Shown: piece after piece, positions 23,457 through 30,922 of the stretch
Position numbering within the stretch: the first letter of the stretch is position 1
Layout: every line of letters begins with the position of its first letter
From: an uncultured Eubacterium sp.
GTDB taxonomy: Bacteria > Bacillota > Clostridia > Lachnospirales > Lachnospiraceae
Assembly (NCBI GenBank): GCA_946611445.1
Contig: CAMODP010000001.1
Span: 1-31,080 of the forward strand
DNA length: 31,080 nt
Reading direction: 5' to 3'
Position numbers and translations under genes: made by a program
Notes under the pieces: generated by a model
What the model saw: the letters and a program-made list of their open reading frames with translations, nothing else
Database searches by the model: none
What the model was told of the DNA's origin: nothing

Positions 23457-23514
23457 CTGTTTGACAACTCATTGGCATATGTTTTGTACTAATTGGCAAA
23501 AGCAAACGCCTGCA

Positions 23515-24288
23515 TTACTTATTCTGGAACTCTGCGGGTCTCTTCTCAATGAAAGCGCCCATGCCTTCCTTCTGATCAGCGGTGGCAAAGCACATAGCGA
23601 ACATCTCCTGCTCCAGCATGATGCCGTCGTCGATATCCATCTGCATGCCGCGGTCGATCAGGGCCTTGGCGTACTTGACAGCGATCGGCGCGTTCTTGGT
23701 GAAGGATTTTGCCATCTCAATGGCCTTGTCCATCAGCTCTTCCGGCGCGTAGACCTCATTGACCAGTCCGATTGCCTTCGCTTCATCTGCCTTAATCATC
23801 TTTCCGGAGAAGATCAGCTCTTTTGCCTTGGCGATGCCGACACGGCGCGGCAGTCTCTGTGTGCCGGAGAAGCCGGGTGTGATGCCCAGACCGACTTCAG
23901 GCTGGCCGAATTTTGCCTTTTCGGAGGCGAGGATAATGTCGCAGCTCATGGCAATCTCACAGCCGCCGCCGAGCGCAAAACCATTGACTGCGGCGATGGT
24001 CGGGAATTCCAGCTTTTCAATGCGGCGGAACAGTTTGGAACCTCTCTGTCCCCAGCGGCGTCCGCCGTCCACATCCAGCGGCTGCTGAGACTTGATATCC
24101 GCGCCGGCCACGAAGGAACGGCCGGCTCCGGTCAGGATCAGACAACGGATTTCCGTATCCTTCTCGAGCTCATCCACCAGAGCCTCCAGTTCTTCGATGA
24201 CCTCTGCGTTCAGCGCGTTCAGTGCCTCCTGACGGTCGATCGTAGCGATGCCGATTTCACCCTGTTTCTCAAATTTTACGTAGCTCAT
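23515..24288 (-). CDS. crt: Enoyl-CoA hydratase (crotonase)
   Basis: Crotonase that hydrates crotonyl-CoA to 3-hydroxybutyryl-CoA. At 257 residues it has the usual length. The oxyanion-hole and catalytic region is intact: GADIKS near 62-67, GFALGGGCEIAMSCD with Glu111, and GQPEVGLGITPGFSGTQRL with Glu131. It starts 3 bp after the hbd stop, so the two are translationally coupled. With hbd and the thiolase it forms the oxidative branch from crotonyl-CoA to acetyl-CoA. Confidence 0.95.
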   Translation of the reverse strand: MSYVKFEKQGEIGIATIDRQEALNALNAEVIEELEALVDELEKDTEIRCLILTGAGRSFVAGADIKSQQPLDVDGGRRWGQRGSKLFRRIEKLEFPTIAAVNGFALGGGCEIAMSCDIILASEKAKFGQPEVGLGITPGFSGTQRLPRRVGIAKAKELIFSGKMIKADEAKAIGLVNEVYAPEELMDKAIEMAKSFTKNAPIAVKYAKALIDRGMQMDIDDGIMLEQEMFAMCFATADQKEGMGAFIEKRPAEFQNK

Positions 24289-24291
24289 TTT

Positions 24292-25233
24292 TTATTCTCC
24301 TTTCGGCAAATGCCATTTTTTAACACCATCCAGATACGGGGCATTCAGACGTCTGCGGTAGTCATCATAGCTCCTGTTCGACCAGTCGAAAAGACCCTGG
24401 CCGGCGGTCATTCCGGTCTTCCCGGTGCGAAGACCTTCCAGAACGGTTTCCTGCAGCTCTTTGGTATCGCACAGATCCGGGTAGCAGTTCTTCGCAATGG
24501 CGCTCTCCAGCTCGAAGCCGACGGCATCGAAATACTCCAGCAGGCCGATCTCGGCATAGCGCATACCGACAGCGTACTTCACGGCGATATCCACATCCTC
24601 GGCGGTCGTGACGCCCTGTTCGATCAGATAAATGGCCTCACGGAACAGGGTCTGCGCAAAACGGTTGACCAGGAAGCCCGGCACGCTCTTCTTCATGCAG
24701 ACGACCACGCGCTGCAGCTGCGCGAGTAGGTCTTTTGCGCGGGATACGGTATCATCAGAGGTTTTCGCGTTGCAGACGAGCTCTACCAGCGGCTGCAGAT
24801 GCACCGGCTGGAAGGGGTGCGCGACAATCAGACGCTCTGGCCGTTTAACGGTGGCAGCCAGATCTTCCGCGTCGATGGAAGATGTGCTGGAAGCGATGAT
24901 GGTATCGTCTCCGGTATTCTCTTCGATAATCTTGAAAACAGAGGATTTGATCTTGATATCCTCCAGGACTTCCTCAAAAACAAAGGTGCAGTCCTTCAGC
25001 GCCGTGGGATCGGCCGTGAGGTTGACCAGCTTCATCGCCGCCTTTTTATTCTCTTCCGTCGCAAGGCCCAGGCTGATCAGGTCATTCCAGTTGGTCTCCA
25101 GCTTGCCCCTGCAGCGCTCCAGGTCCGCGTCATCAAATCCGATGACCGTGACGGGAAAGCTGTTTCCTGTGATCAGTGTGATCTCGCAGGATCCGATTGT
25201 TCCGGCACCATATACGCCAATACGTTCACTCAT
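24292..25233 (-). CDS. hbd: 3-hydroxyacyl-CoA dehydrogenase
   Basis: An NAD-dependent dehydrogenase of 313 residues that oxidises 3-hydroxybutyryl-CoA to acetoacetyl-CoA. It shows the dinucleotide motif GVYGAGTIG (6-14), SSTSS at 115-119 and the catalytic His139 in HPFQP. Clostridial Hbd usually reads HFFNP here, and the following PLVELV and the C-terminal half resemble the carnitine/gulonate dehydrogenase (lambda-crystallin) branch, so a different 3-hydroxyacid substrate is possible. First gene after a sigma-54 promoter; overlaps nothing and precedes crt by 3 bp. Confidence 0.9.
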   Translation of the reverse strand: MSERIGVYGAGTIGSCEITLITGNSFPVTVIGFDDADLERCRGKLETNWNDLISLGLATEENKKAAMKLVNLTADPTALKDCTFVFEEVLEDIKIKSSVFKIIEENTGDDTIIASSTSSIDAEDLAATVKRPERLIVAHPFQPVHLQPLVELVCNAKTSDDTVSRAKDLLAQLQRVVVCMKKSVPGFLVNRFAQTLFREAIYLIEQGVTTAEDVDIAVKYAVGMRYAEIGLLEYFDAVGFELESAIAKNCYPDLCDTKELQETVLEGLRTGKTGMTAGQGLFDWSNRSYDDYRRRLNAPYLDGVKKWHLPKGE

Positions 25234-25293
25234 GTCTTCGTCCTTTCTTGTGTGCAGATGACACAGTTCAAATAGTAATCCGAACTGTAAACG

Positions 25294-25309
25294 AGCATTT
25301 TATGTGCCA
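25294..25309 (-). promoter_or_regulatory. Sigma-54 (-24/-12) promoter of hbd-crt
   Basis: The minus strand reads TGGCACATAAAATGCT: a strong TGGCAC -24 box, correct GG-to-GC spacing, and ATGCT at -12. It lies about 60 bp before the hbd ATG. ATGCAATTCTGCAA, a partial match to the half-sites seen at the other promoters, lies about 110 bp further upstream at 25417-25430. Confidence 0.78.
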
Positions 25310-25426
25310 CTTACAAGCCCCGCATAAGGATACGCACGCCTTTTTTCTCCTGTTTCCCGGTACTGTTTGTCATTTCATTAACGAGCCTTGTTCATTGTAC
25401 ACCATCTCTGCCCGTGATGCAATTCT

Positions 25427-25483
25427 GCAAAAGAAAAAAGCACCGGGATCCGGTATCCGCAGCGGGCGGAACGAAACCCGGTG
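25427..25483 (-). terminator. Rho-independent terminator of rpoN
   Basis: Stem CACCGGG / CCCGGTG (25441-25447 with 25477-25483) with an inner CCG/CGG stem. On the minus strand it is followed by CTTTTTTCTTTT. It begins about 18 bp after the rpoN stop and separates rpoN from the hbd promoter. Confidence 0.85.
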
Positions 25484-25501
25484 TACAAAAGCCGCGCCGG
25501 A

Positions 25502-26824
25502 TCAGATCCTGTGTCTGGAATCCGGAATTCCCATCAGCTTTCTGTATTTATTTACCGTGCGTCTGGAGATGGATATGCCCTGTTTTTCCATTTCCTCGAC
25601 AATCTGCATGTCACTGAGCGGGTTTTCCCGGTCCTCCTTCCGGATCATGTCCGCCAGGATATTCCGGATCTCCCGCCCGGATACTTCGCTGCCCTCAATG
25701 GCTTTTCCGCTGAAAAAGTCCCGCAGGAGCTCCGTCTTCCGGTACATGATATATTTGCCCTGTACGGCCCGGCTGACAGTGGACCCGTTGATGCCCGCCT
25801 CCTCTGCGACCTCCCGCATCAGCATGGGGGCAATGGGCGTCCCGTTCAGAAAATGGTCCTCCTGCAGACGCAGGATTGCACGGCAGATATTGACCAGGGT
25901 CTCCCGCCGCTTTTCCACACAGTTCATGATGAAGACGGCCCGGCGCAGCTTTTCCTCAAAATATTCCTTCAGCTCCGGATCCTTTGTCGTCCGCATCATC
26001 CGGACATAGTACTCATTGCACCGGTATTCGCCCATCCAGCCGTCATTGAGCTCCACTTCCCAGTCGCCGCCCCGTTCCTTTTTGATAATGATGTCGGGAA
26101 CAATGTACTCCACGTCCCCGGCCTCTCTCTCCAGGATAGGGTAGGGCTGGAGCTGGCTGATGACGCGCAGATATTTCTTGACCTGACTCGTGGAAATGCC
26201 GAGGCTGCGGGACGCGTTGCTGAACCGTCCGGACAGGATCTCCTGCATGTGATCCCGGATCAGGCGGAAAAGCATCTCATCCTCTGTGCCCTGCCGCCGC
26301 AGCTGTATAATCAGGCATTCTTCGATTCCTGACGCGAACAGGCCGGCAGGCTCCAGCTCTTTCAGGATAGCCAGGCAGCGCAGAACCTCCTCCCGCGCAA
26401 ATCCCATGTCGACGGCAATATCCGTCGGATCATAATCCAGAAACCCCTGGTCATTCACGAACTGGATCAGTGACTCTATGATGTCCCATTCTCGTCTGGT
26501 CAGATCCCGGTGCGCCAGCTGCTCCAGCACGATCTGCCGGATGGACGTCTTTTCCCTGGCCCGGATCTCGCGGCGCGGCTCCTCGTCGTCATCGTCAGTG
26601 ATGTATTCCCGCCGGTACCCTTCATCATTTTCGTAGAGGGTTTCCAGATTCTGGAGCATCTCTCCCTGTTTGTCTATTGTGTTTTCCAGCAGCGGATTCT
26701 CAAAATACTCATTCTTCAGAAATTCCTCCAGCTCCTGATTGGTATAGGCCAGTATCTGAAGAGACTGAATCTGCTGCGGTGACAGTGTCTGGTGGAGTTC
26801 CAGCGACTGTTCCAGTTCAAACAT
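25502..26824 (-). CDS. rpoN: RNA polymerase sigma-54 factor
   Basis: The alternative sigma factor that recognises -24/-12 promoters and needs an AAA+ activator. It has 440 residues. Region I is glutamine/leucine-rich (QSLELHQTLSPQQIQSLQILAY, residues 6-27), an acidic region II follows (NDEGYR..DDDDEEPRR near 65-83), then the core-binding domain, a helix-turn-helix near 350 (GINGSTVSRAVQGKY) and the C-terminal RpoN box SRRTVNKYRK. It lies 42 bp after the zinc-ribbon protein gene and ends in its own terminator. Its placement beside a sigma-54 regulon is notable. Confidence 0.97.
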   Translation of the reverse strand: MFELEQSLELHQTLSPQQIQSLQILAYTNQELEEFLKNEYFENPLLENTIDKQGEMLQNLETLYENDEGYRREYITDDDDEEPRREIRAREKTSIRQIVLEQLAHRDLTRREWDIIESLIQFVNDQGFLDYDPTDIAVDMGFAREEVLRCLAILKELEPAGLFASGIEECLIIQLRRQGTEDEMLFRLIRDHMQEILSGRFSNASRSLGISTSQVKKYLRVISQLQPYPILEREAGDVEYIVPDIIIKKERGGDWEVELNDGWMGEYRCNEYYVRMMRTTKDPELKEYFEEKLRRAVFIMNCVEKRRETLVNICRAILRLQEDHFLNGTPIAPMLMREVAEEAGINGSTVSRAVQGKYIMYRKTELLRDFFSGKAIEGSEVSGREIRNILADMIRKEDRENPLSDMQIVEEMEKQGISISRRTVNKYRKLMGIPDSRHRI

Positions 26825-26866
26825 AGGATATTCTCCCTTTGTTCGCGGATCATACTGTGATCTGCG

Positions 26867-28282
26867 TTATTTCTTCTGCGGCTTCCGTCCCGCCGTATTT
26901 CCTCTGCCTCCCGCGGACTTCCGGGCAGGTTCCGGTGACGCCTTCTCTGCAGGCGGTTCCTTCTCAATGGATGACTTCTTCTCCGTCGATGTCTTCTTCT
27001 CCGCGGATGTCGTCATCTCCGTCGATGTCTTCTTCTCCGCGGATGTCGTCGTCTCCGCGGACGACTTCTTCTCTATCGGTTTGCGCTCCTCACGCAGTCT
27101 GCGGTCTGTCTGCCTGTTCAGATGCATTTCGCTCATATATCTGGACGCGCCATGGGCTTTCGTCACCGGTTTCATGCTGGAATGCGCGATCATAGCGGTA
27201 ATCAGAGCGGCGATCAGCCCGACTATTCCCGCAAGCAGCCCGTTTTTTGCCGTCAGCATCAGGATGGCAAAGGGAATCAGGAACGCGGCTGCTGTCAGGA
27301 TAGCGAACTTTGCCTTGCTGACCGGAAGGTCTCCGGTAAACGCGCCGGTCTGTCCGTTCATGGCAAAGGTATAGGTTCCGCCGTTCCATCTGGTGGTCAG
27401 GATCCATGCCGGCAGCAGCGCATACCCTGTCTGTCCGTAGTGTACATTAAATGTCTCCTGCGACACCTTATAGTCATCGTGCTTTATGGTATCCCGCACC
27501 TTGTCCTGCGCTGTGCCGCGAATCCGTTTTTCGGCCCGGGCCCGGCTGTCTTCCTGCTCCACATCAAACCGTTCTGCCAGAAATCCGGGCAGGCATGCCA
27601 TGGTAAACGGCTTCAGAGCGCTGAAATCATATGGCTCTATGGAGTCCATCAGCGCGTCATCCATGCGCTGCGAAGCGTCCGCAGGCACATTTTCAAAGGA
27701 AACCGTTCCTCTGCGCCGTACATCGTAATATGTAATAACCTCTTCGTCCCCTTCTGTGACCGAATCAAAGGCTTCATAGGCGGCATCCGCGGTGACGGCA
27801 CCGTTATACAGCCAGAACGGCACATAAACACCCTGAATGTCATCTACATGGCTGCTCTGCGAAAAAGAGCCCGGCAGAAGCATGCGTTTCGTGTAGTATC
27901 CTTTATACTTTTCAACCGCCTGCTGTTTGGTAAAGGCAAAGGGAATCACATAATCCGGACGGATCGCGCCGGAAAACTGTGCTGTCACGACGGTGCTGCT
28001 GCCGCAGTACGGGCAGCAGAGCACAGCCGTATTGTCATCCGCAAGCAGCTCGGCGCCGCAGGAGGAACAGGAATACGCCCGCATGGCCCCGGCATCCTGC
28101 TGCCAGCCGCCGCTCTCTCTGTCCTGCTGCTGCCGCTGCTGTTCCGCTTCCCTGCGGCTTACTTCTTCTTCCGAAAAAACCGAATCACAGTAATCACACT
28201 TCAGCTTCCCTGACGCGGGATCGAAGGCCATTGTGCCGCCGCAGTTCGGGCATTTGAAATCCATGCGGCTGTCTGTACTCAT
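26867..28282 (-). CDS. Zinc-ribbon membrane protein with repetitive C-terminus
   Basis: A 471-residue protein of unknown function, of the type annotated as TFIIB-type zinc ribbon-containing. Two zinc ribbons come first: Cys11/Cys14/Cys29/Cys32 and Cys72/Cys75/Cys90/Cys93. A Gln/Arg-rich linker separates them. A soluble domain runs to about 320, two transmembrane helices lie at about 325-344 and 347-367, and a charged Lys/Glu/Ser/Thr-rich tail (402-471) repeats SAEKKTSTE units. The start at 28282 is an ATG. It may dock other proteins at the membrane; I infer no enzymatic role. Confidence 0.85.
   Translation of the reverse strand: MSTDSRMDFKCPNCGGTMAFDPASGKLKCDYCDSVFSEEEVSRREAEQQRQQQDRESGGWQQDAGAMRAYSCSSCGAELLADDNTAVLCCPYCGSSTVVTAQFSGAIRPDYVIPFAFTKQQAVEKYKGYYTKRMLLPGSFSQSSHVDDIQGVYVPFWLYNGAVTADAAYEAFDSVTEGDEEVITYYDVRRRGTVSFENVPADASQRMDDALMDSIEPYDFSALKPFTMACLPGFLAERFDVEQEDSRARAEKRIRGTAQDKVRDTIKHDDYKVSQETFNVHYGQTGYALLPAWILTTRWNGGTYTFAMNGQTGAFTGDLPVSKAKFAILTAAAFLIPFAILMLTAKNGLLAGIVGLIAALITAMIAHSSMKPVTKAHGASRYMSEMHLNRQTDRRLREERKPIEKKSSAETTTSAEKKTSTEMTTSAEKKTSTEKKSSIEKEPPAEKASPEPARKSAGGRGNTAGRKPQKK
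26981..27050. repeat. 36-bp tandem repeat coding the zinc-ribbon protein tail
   Basis: A 34-bp block beginning CTCCGTCGATGTCTTC occurs exactly twice at 26981-27014 and 27017-27050, a 36-bp period made of 18-bp sub-units that continue imperfectly to 27065. It keeps the reading frame, so copy number can vary by whole 12- or 6-residue units. Confidence 0.75.
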
Positions 28283-28358
28283 CTATGCGCCACCTCCTGT
28301 CTCACACAGATACTTCACAGCTGTGTTCAAGTCCGGGTATGCCTGCGCCGCAGTCTTC

Positions 28359-28910
28359 TCAGCCGGGATCCGCCTGTCCCTGCGCAGGGCCGCTCTTCCG
28401 GTGATGCCTCCTCCGGCGCGGCGGTTTTTCCTGCTGTCCGCTGTTGTCAGCGGGCTCTCTGGTCCCAGCGTTCTGTGTGCGGGCGGATTCTTTCCCGGAA
28501 TCTTTTTCCTGATGCCGGCCTCTCCGGCTGCCGGTTCCGCGCTCCGCGCGGTCGCTGCGGCGTTCATCCTGGGCGCCGTGTCTGCCCGTACGCGCATCCT
28601 GTTTCCTGTTCTGGCCGGCTGCATGTTCCGCACTCTGTCCGCCCGCCTGGCGGCCGCCGTGTTCATTCGTCTCTTCTTCATTCCGGCGTGTTTTCCTGGC
28701 TGCCGGGGGGACTTCCAGTCCGTTCCGGATCTGCCCGGCATATTCGTCGCATTCCGCAAAGGTCTTGAAGGTCTTGCTGTTGCGCAGACGCTGGTTGTCA
28801 ACCAGATGATGATATTCCCCGCTCTGGCTCTCGACAATAGTAAAACGCCCGTCTGCCGTCTGCCACTGACCTTCCCCTGTGAACTGCCACGCCTCCTGTT
28901 CCTTTGTCAT
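28359..28910 (-). CDS. Hypothetical protein with disordered Arg/Gly-rich C-terminus
   Basis: A 183-residue protein I do not recognise. The first 70 residues look folded (WQFTGEGQWQTADGRFTIVES, then KTFKTFAECDEYAGQIRNGLEV). The rest is highly charged and low in hydrophobics (R, E, G, Q, H), probably disordered, ending RRRRHHRKSG. The ATG at 28910 has GGAG 9 bases upstream. A second frame on the same strand (28283-28837) is Ala/Arg-rich, has no ribosome-binding site and looks like a shadow. The two frames overlap over most of their length, so a sequencing frameshift in the C-terminal half cannot be excluded. Confidence 0.6.
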   Translation of the reverse strand: MTKEQEAWQFTGEGQWQTADGRFTIVESQSGEYHHLVDNQRLRNSKTFKTFAECDEYAGQIRNGLEVPPAARKTRRNEEETNEHGGRQAGGQSAEHAAGQNRKQDARTGRHGAQDERRSDRAERGTGSRRGRHQEKDSGKESARTQNAGTREPADNSGQQEKPPRRRRHHRKSGPAQGQADPG

Positions 28911-28935
28911 CTGTAAATGCTCCTACAATATACTG

Positions 28936-29457
28936 TCACTTTTTTCCCATCAGCTGCTCCAGGACATTCCCGAGCAGCGAATTCAGAAGGTCTCCGCCTG
29001 CTTCACTCTTCCCGGAAGAAGGCACCACTGCCGCAAGGATGTTGTCTACAGCCTTTTTCGTCAGATCATCTGCCTTGCGATACTGCTGCAGCAGCTTCTT
29101 TTCCGCTGCCGTAACAGAGACTGACGTCTTTGCCGCGGCAGTTTTGCCGCTGCCGGTCTTCGCGGAAGACGTTTTTCCGCCGCTCTTTGCCGAAGAGGTC
29201 TTGCCGCTTCCGGTCTTTGCCGATGTGGTTTTGCCGCCGGACGTCTTCCCTTTTGCGGCAGTCAGCAGCGAGGTCTGTGTGACGCCCAGCGCCTTCGCGA
29301 TCAGTTTGATCTGCTCGGTCTCCGGTATCTTCTCTCCCCGTTCAACACGGCCGATATCCGAAGCAGACAGGCCTTTGACCTTTGCGGCGAGCTGTGCCTG
29401 TGTCCAGCCCTTTGCCGCGCGGCCCTCCTTTATCAGTGTTCCCAGTTTTGACGCCAT
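28936..29457 (-). CDS. XRE-family helix-turn-helix protein with repeat linker
   Basis: A 173-residue DNA-binding protein. The N-terminal XRE/Cro-type HTH spans about residues 5-60 (LIKEGRAAKGWTQAQLAAKV..LSASDIGRVERGEKIP). A 45-residue Lys/Ser/Thr/Gly-rich linker built from repeats of TSSAKTGSGKT follows, then a C-terminal helical segment (TAAEKKLLQQYRKADDLTKKAVDNIL). I start at the ATG at 29457 because the HTH begins there; the longer frame adds 11 unlikely residues. It may be an autoregulator or a nucleoid-type protein; the target is unknown. Confidence 0.8.
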   Translation of the reverse strand: MASKLGTLIKEGRAAKGWTQAQLAAKVKGLSASDIGRVERGEKIPETEQIKLIAKALGVTQTSLLTAAKGKTSGGKTTSAKTGSGKTSSAKSGGKTSSAKTGSGKTAAAKTSVSVTAAEKKLLQQYRKADDLTKKAVDNILAAVVPSSGKSEAGGDLLNSLLGNVLEQLMGKK

Positions 29458-29513
29458 GGTAAAGTCACCCCCGTTCCGCAGTGTTTTCACAACAGCTTCC
29501 TGTTTTCTGTATC

Positions 29514-29744
29514 TTACACCGGAAGCTCTTCCCTGAGCGCTTCCTCTTCTTTTGCCTGCATCTCTTCCCGGACTTCCTCCCTGGTCTCATCGGGGTCCAC
29601 TTCCGGGAAAACAACCGGCGGTTTTTTCCTCCTGTCCAGTTCGTCCAGCACCATCATCGCTATCATCATGCCGATGCTGACGACAGACAGAATCAGGTCC
29701 AGCCTGGTTTTCGGATTCTTCCGGTTCCTGCCGTTCTTGCTCAT
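29514..29744 (-). CDS. Small single-span membrane protein, unknown function
   Basis: A 76-residue protein with a basic N-terminus (KNGRNRKNPKTR), one hydrophobic helix at about 16-33 (LILSVVSIGMMIAMMVL) and a highly acidic C-terminal tail (EVDPDETREEVREEM...). The ATG at 29744 lies behind GGAGGATGAACGG. The charge pattern suggests an inside-basic, single-pass protein. I recognise no family. Confidence 0.6.
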   Translation of the reverse strand: MSKNGRNRKNPKTRLDLILSVVSIGMMIAMMVLDELDRRKKPPVVFPEVDPDETREEVREEMQAKEEEALREELPV

Positions 29745-29780
29745 GTCCGTTCATCCTCCGGATTGTCTGGCTGCCGTAAC

Positions 29781-30128
29781 TTACTCGTTGTAAATCAGCG
29801 CTATAAGAGCCAGATCCTCTGTGCTGTTGTTTTCCAGCGCGTGGGAGCCGCCGAAGCCGATCGTGCAGATATCGCCCGCATGTACCTTGACCACCGAACC
29901 GTCCGTATCGTGAAAATCGCCCTCTCCGTACAGGATATAGTAGGGCTCTGTCTCATGCTCATGGGTGTGCCAGCCGATGGTCGAGCCGGGCGGCAGAACA
30001 ATCTTCGCGAACAGCCTTCCATGTCCGTGAAGCTCCTCTTTGCTCACAAATTCGCACACATACGCCTCACCCTTGCCTGTGCCGTTTCCCATTCCGGTCC
30101 GCACTTCAAAACTCTCTTTACGTACCAT
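29781..30128 (-). CDS. Small cupin-domain protein
   Basis: A 115-residue single-domain cupin. The metal-binding motif 1 is GWHTHEHETEPYYILYGEG (His54, His56, Glu61), and motif 2 includes GDICTIGFGGSHALEN with His96. Such proteins may be isomerases, dioxygenases or sugar-binding sensors; the substrate is not predictable. The ATG at 30128 follows AGGAGG and lies 54 bp after thpR. Confidence 0.85.
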   Translation of the reverse strand: MVRKESFEVRTGMGNGTGKGEAYVCEFVSKEELHGHGRLFAKIVLPPGSTIGWHTHEHETEPYYILYGEGDFHDTDGSVVKVHAGDICTIGFGGSHALENNSTEDLALIALIYNE

Positions 30129-30182
30129 AACCGATTCCTCCTGTGTGATTCTTTCCGGTTTCTTACATGTCTTCTTTATTGA

Positions 30183-30674
30183 TTAAAAAGAAAAAATCTC
30201 CGTATATACCTGTTTCCCGTCTTTTTGTTCTGATTTCATCAGGGATATCTTTTTCACCATCATATCGCCCTTCGGTGCCGGCACCGACTGCCATTTGCCG
30301 GACATTTTCCGGATCACCGTGATGTGCGGCACAAATTTCTGGCCGTCATACGGAATCCCGGCCTCATCCAGCGCCTTCCGCACATCCCGCACGACGCCGG
30401 TCAGACCCTGCTTGCCCTTCATCCCGATCCACAGCAGATCCCCGAAGGTTCCCATCTCCGAGAGCGACAGTCGGAAAGGCTTGTACTGAACTGTCCTCAG
30501 CGCTTCCTTTATTTTTTCCGATTCCCGTGTCTCCCCGATAAAGGCCAGTGTCAGATGCAGGTTCTGCAGCGGCACATAGCTGCCCTTCACGCCCTGCTTT
30601 TTCAGGTCATGCAGACTAGCCGTAATCGTCTTCTTCAGTTCATCAGATATTGTGACAGCTACAAACAGACGCAT
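30183..30674 (-). CDS. thpR: RNA 2',3'-cyclic phosphodiesterase (2'-5' RNA ligase family)
   Basis: A 163-residue 2H phosphoesterase that opens 2',3'-cyclic phosphate ends of RNA. The two catalytic HxT motifs are His40-Leu-Thr42 (HLTLAF) and His117-Ile-Thr119 (HITVI). The start is the ATG at 30674, with GGGGAG 8 bases upstream; an in-frame GTG 9 bases earlier is too close to that site. Length and motif spacing are normal for the family. Confidence 0.92.
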   Translation of the reverse strand: MRLFVAVTISDELKKTITASLHDLKKQGVKGSYVPLQNLHLTLAFIGETRESEKIKEALRTVQYKPFRLSLSEMGTFGDLLWIGMKGKQGLTGVVRDVRKALDEAGIPYDGQKFVPHITVIRKMSGKWQSVPAPKGDMMVKKISLMKSEQKDGKQVYTEIFSF

Positions 30675-30823
30675 GCGGATCACTCCCCGGTATTCAGATA
30701 CTGCTGCGGTCCGCCGGAACTGAGCCGGCCATGCATGCAGGGCCCTCTGACTCCGGCATCATCATTGTATCACATCCGCTTCTCCGTATCCACTGCGGAA
30801 ATGCGCGGGCGCAGATCTGCTCA

Positions 30824-30920
30824 GGAGACAGGGCCAGGAGACAGGGGTCAGACCCCTGTCTCCATTCTTCTATACAATAGCCTGACTGTGTACAGGAGGC
30901 AGATTCTGACCCCTGCCTCC
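30824..30920. repeat. REP-like palindromic repeat cluster
   Basis: GGAGACAGGG (30824-30833) is followed by a 27-bp palindrome, GGAGACAGGGGTC-A-GACCCCTGTCTCC (30837-30863). A degraded third copy pairs GGAGGCAG with CTGCCTCC (30895-30920) and also holds TCTGACCCCTG. Such GGGGTC-centred palindromes resemble REP/BIME elements mobilised by Y1 REP-associated transposases. They lie between thpR and a transposase remnant; no Y1 gene is in the window. Confidence 0.7.
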
Positions 30921-30922
30921 GC

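Noticed and set aside
28283..28837. 184-residue minus-strand frame rich in Ala and Arg
   Set aside because: Overlaps the better-supported frame at 28359-28910, starts inside it without a ribosome-binding site, and has composition typical of an out-of-frame GC-rich reading.
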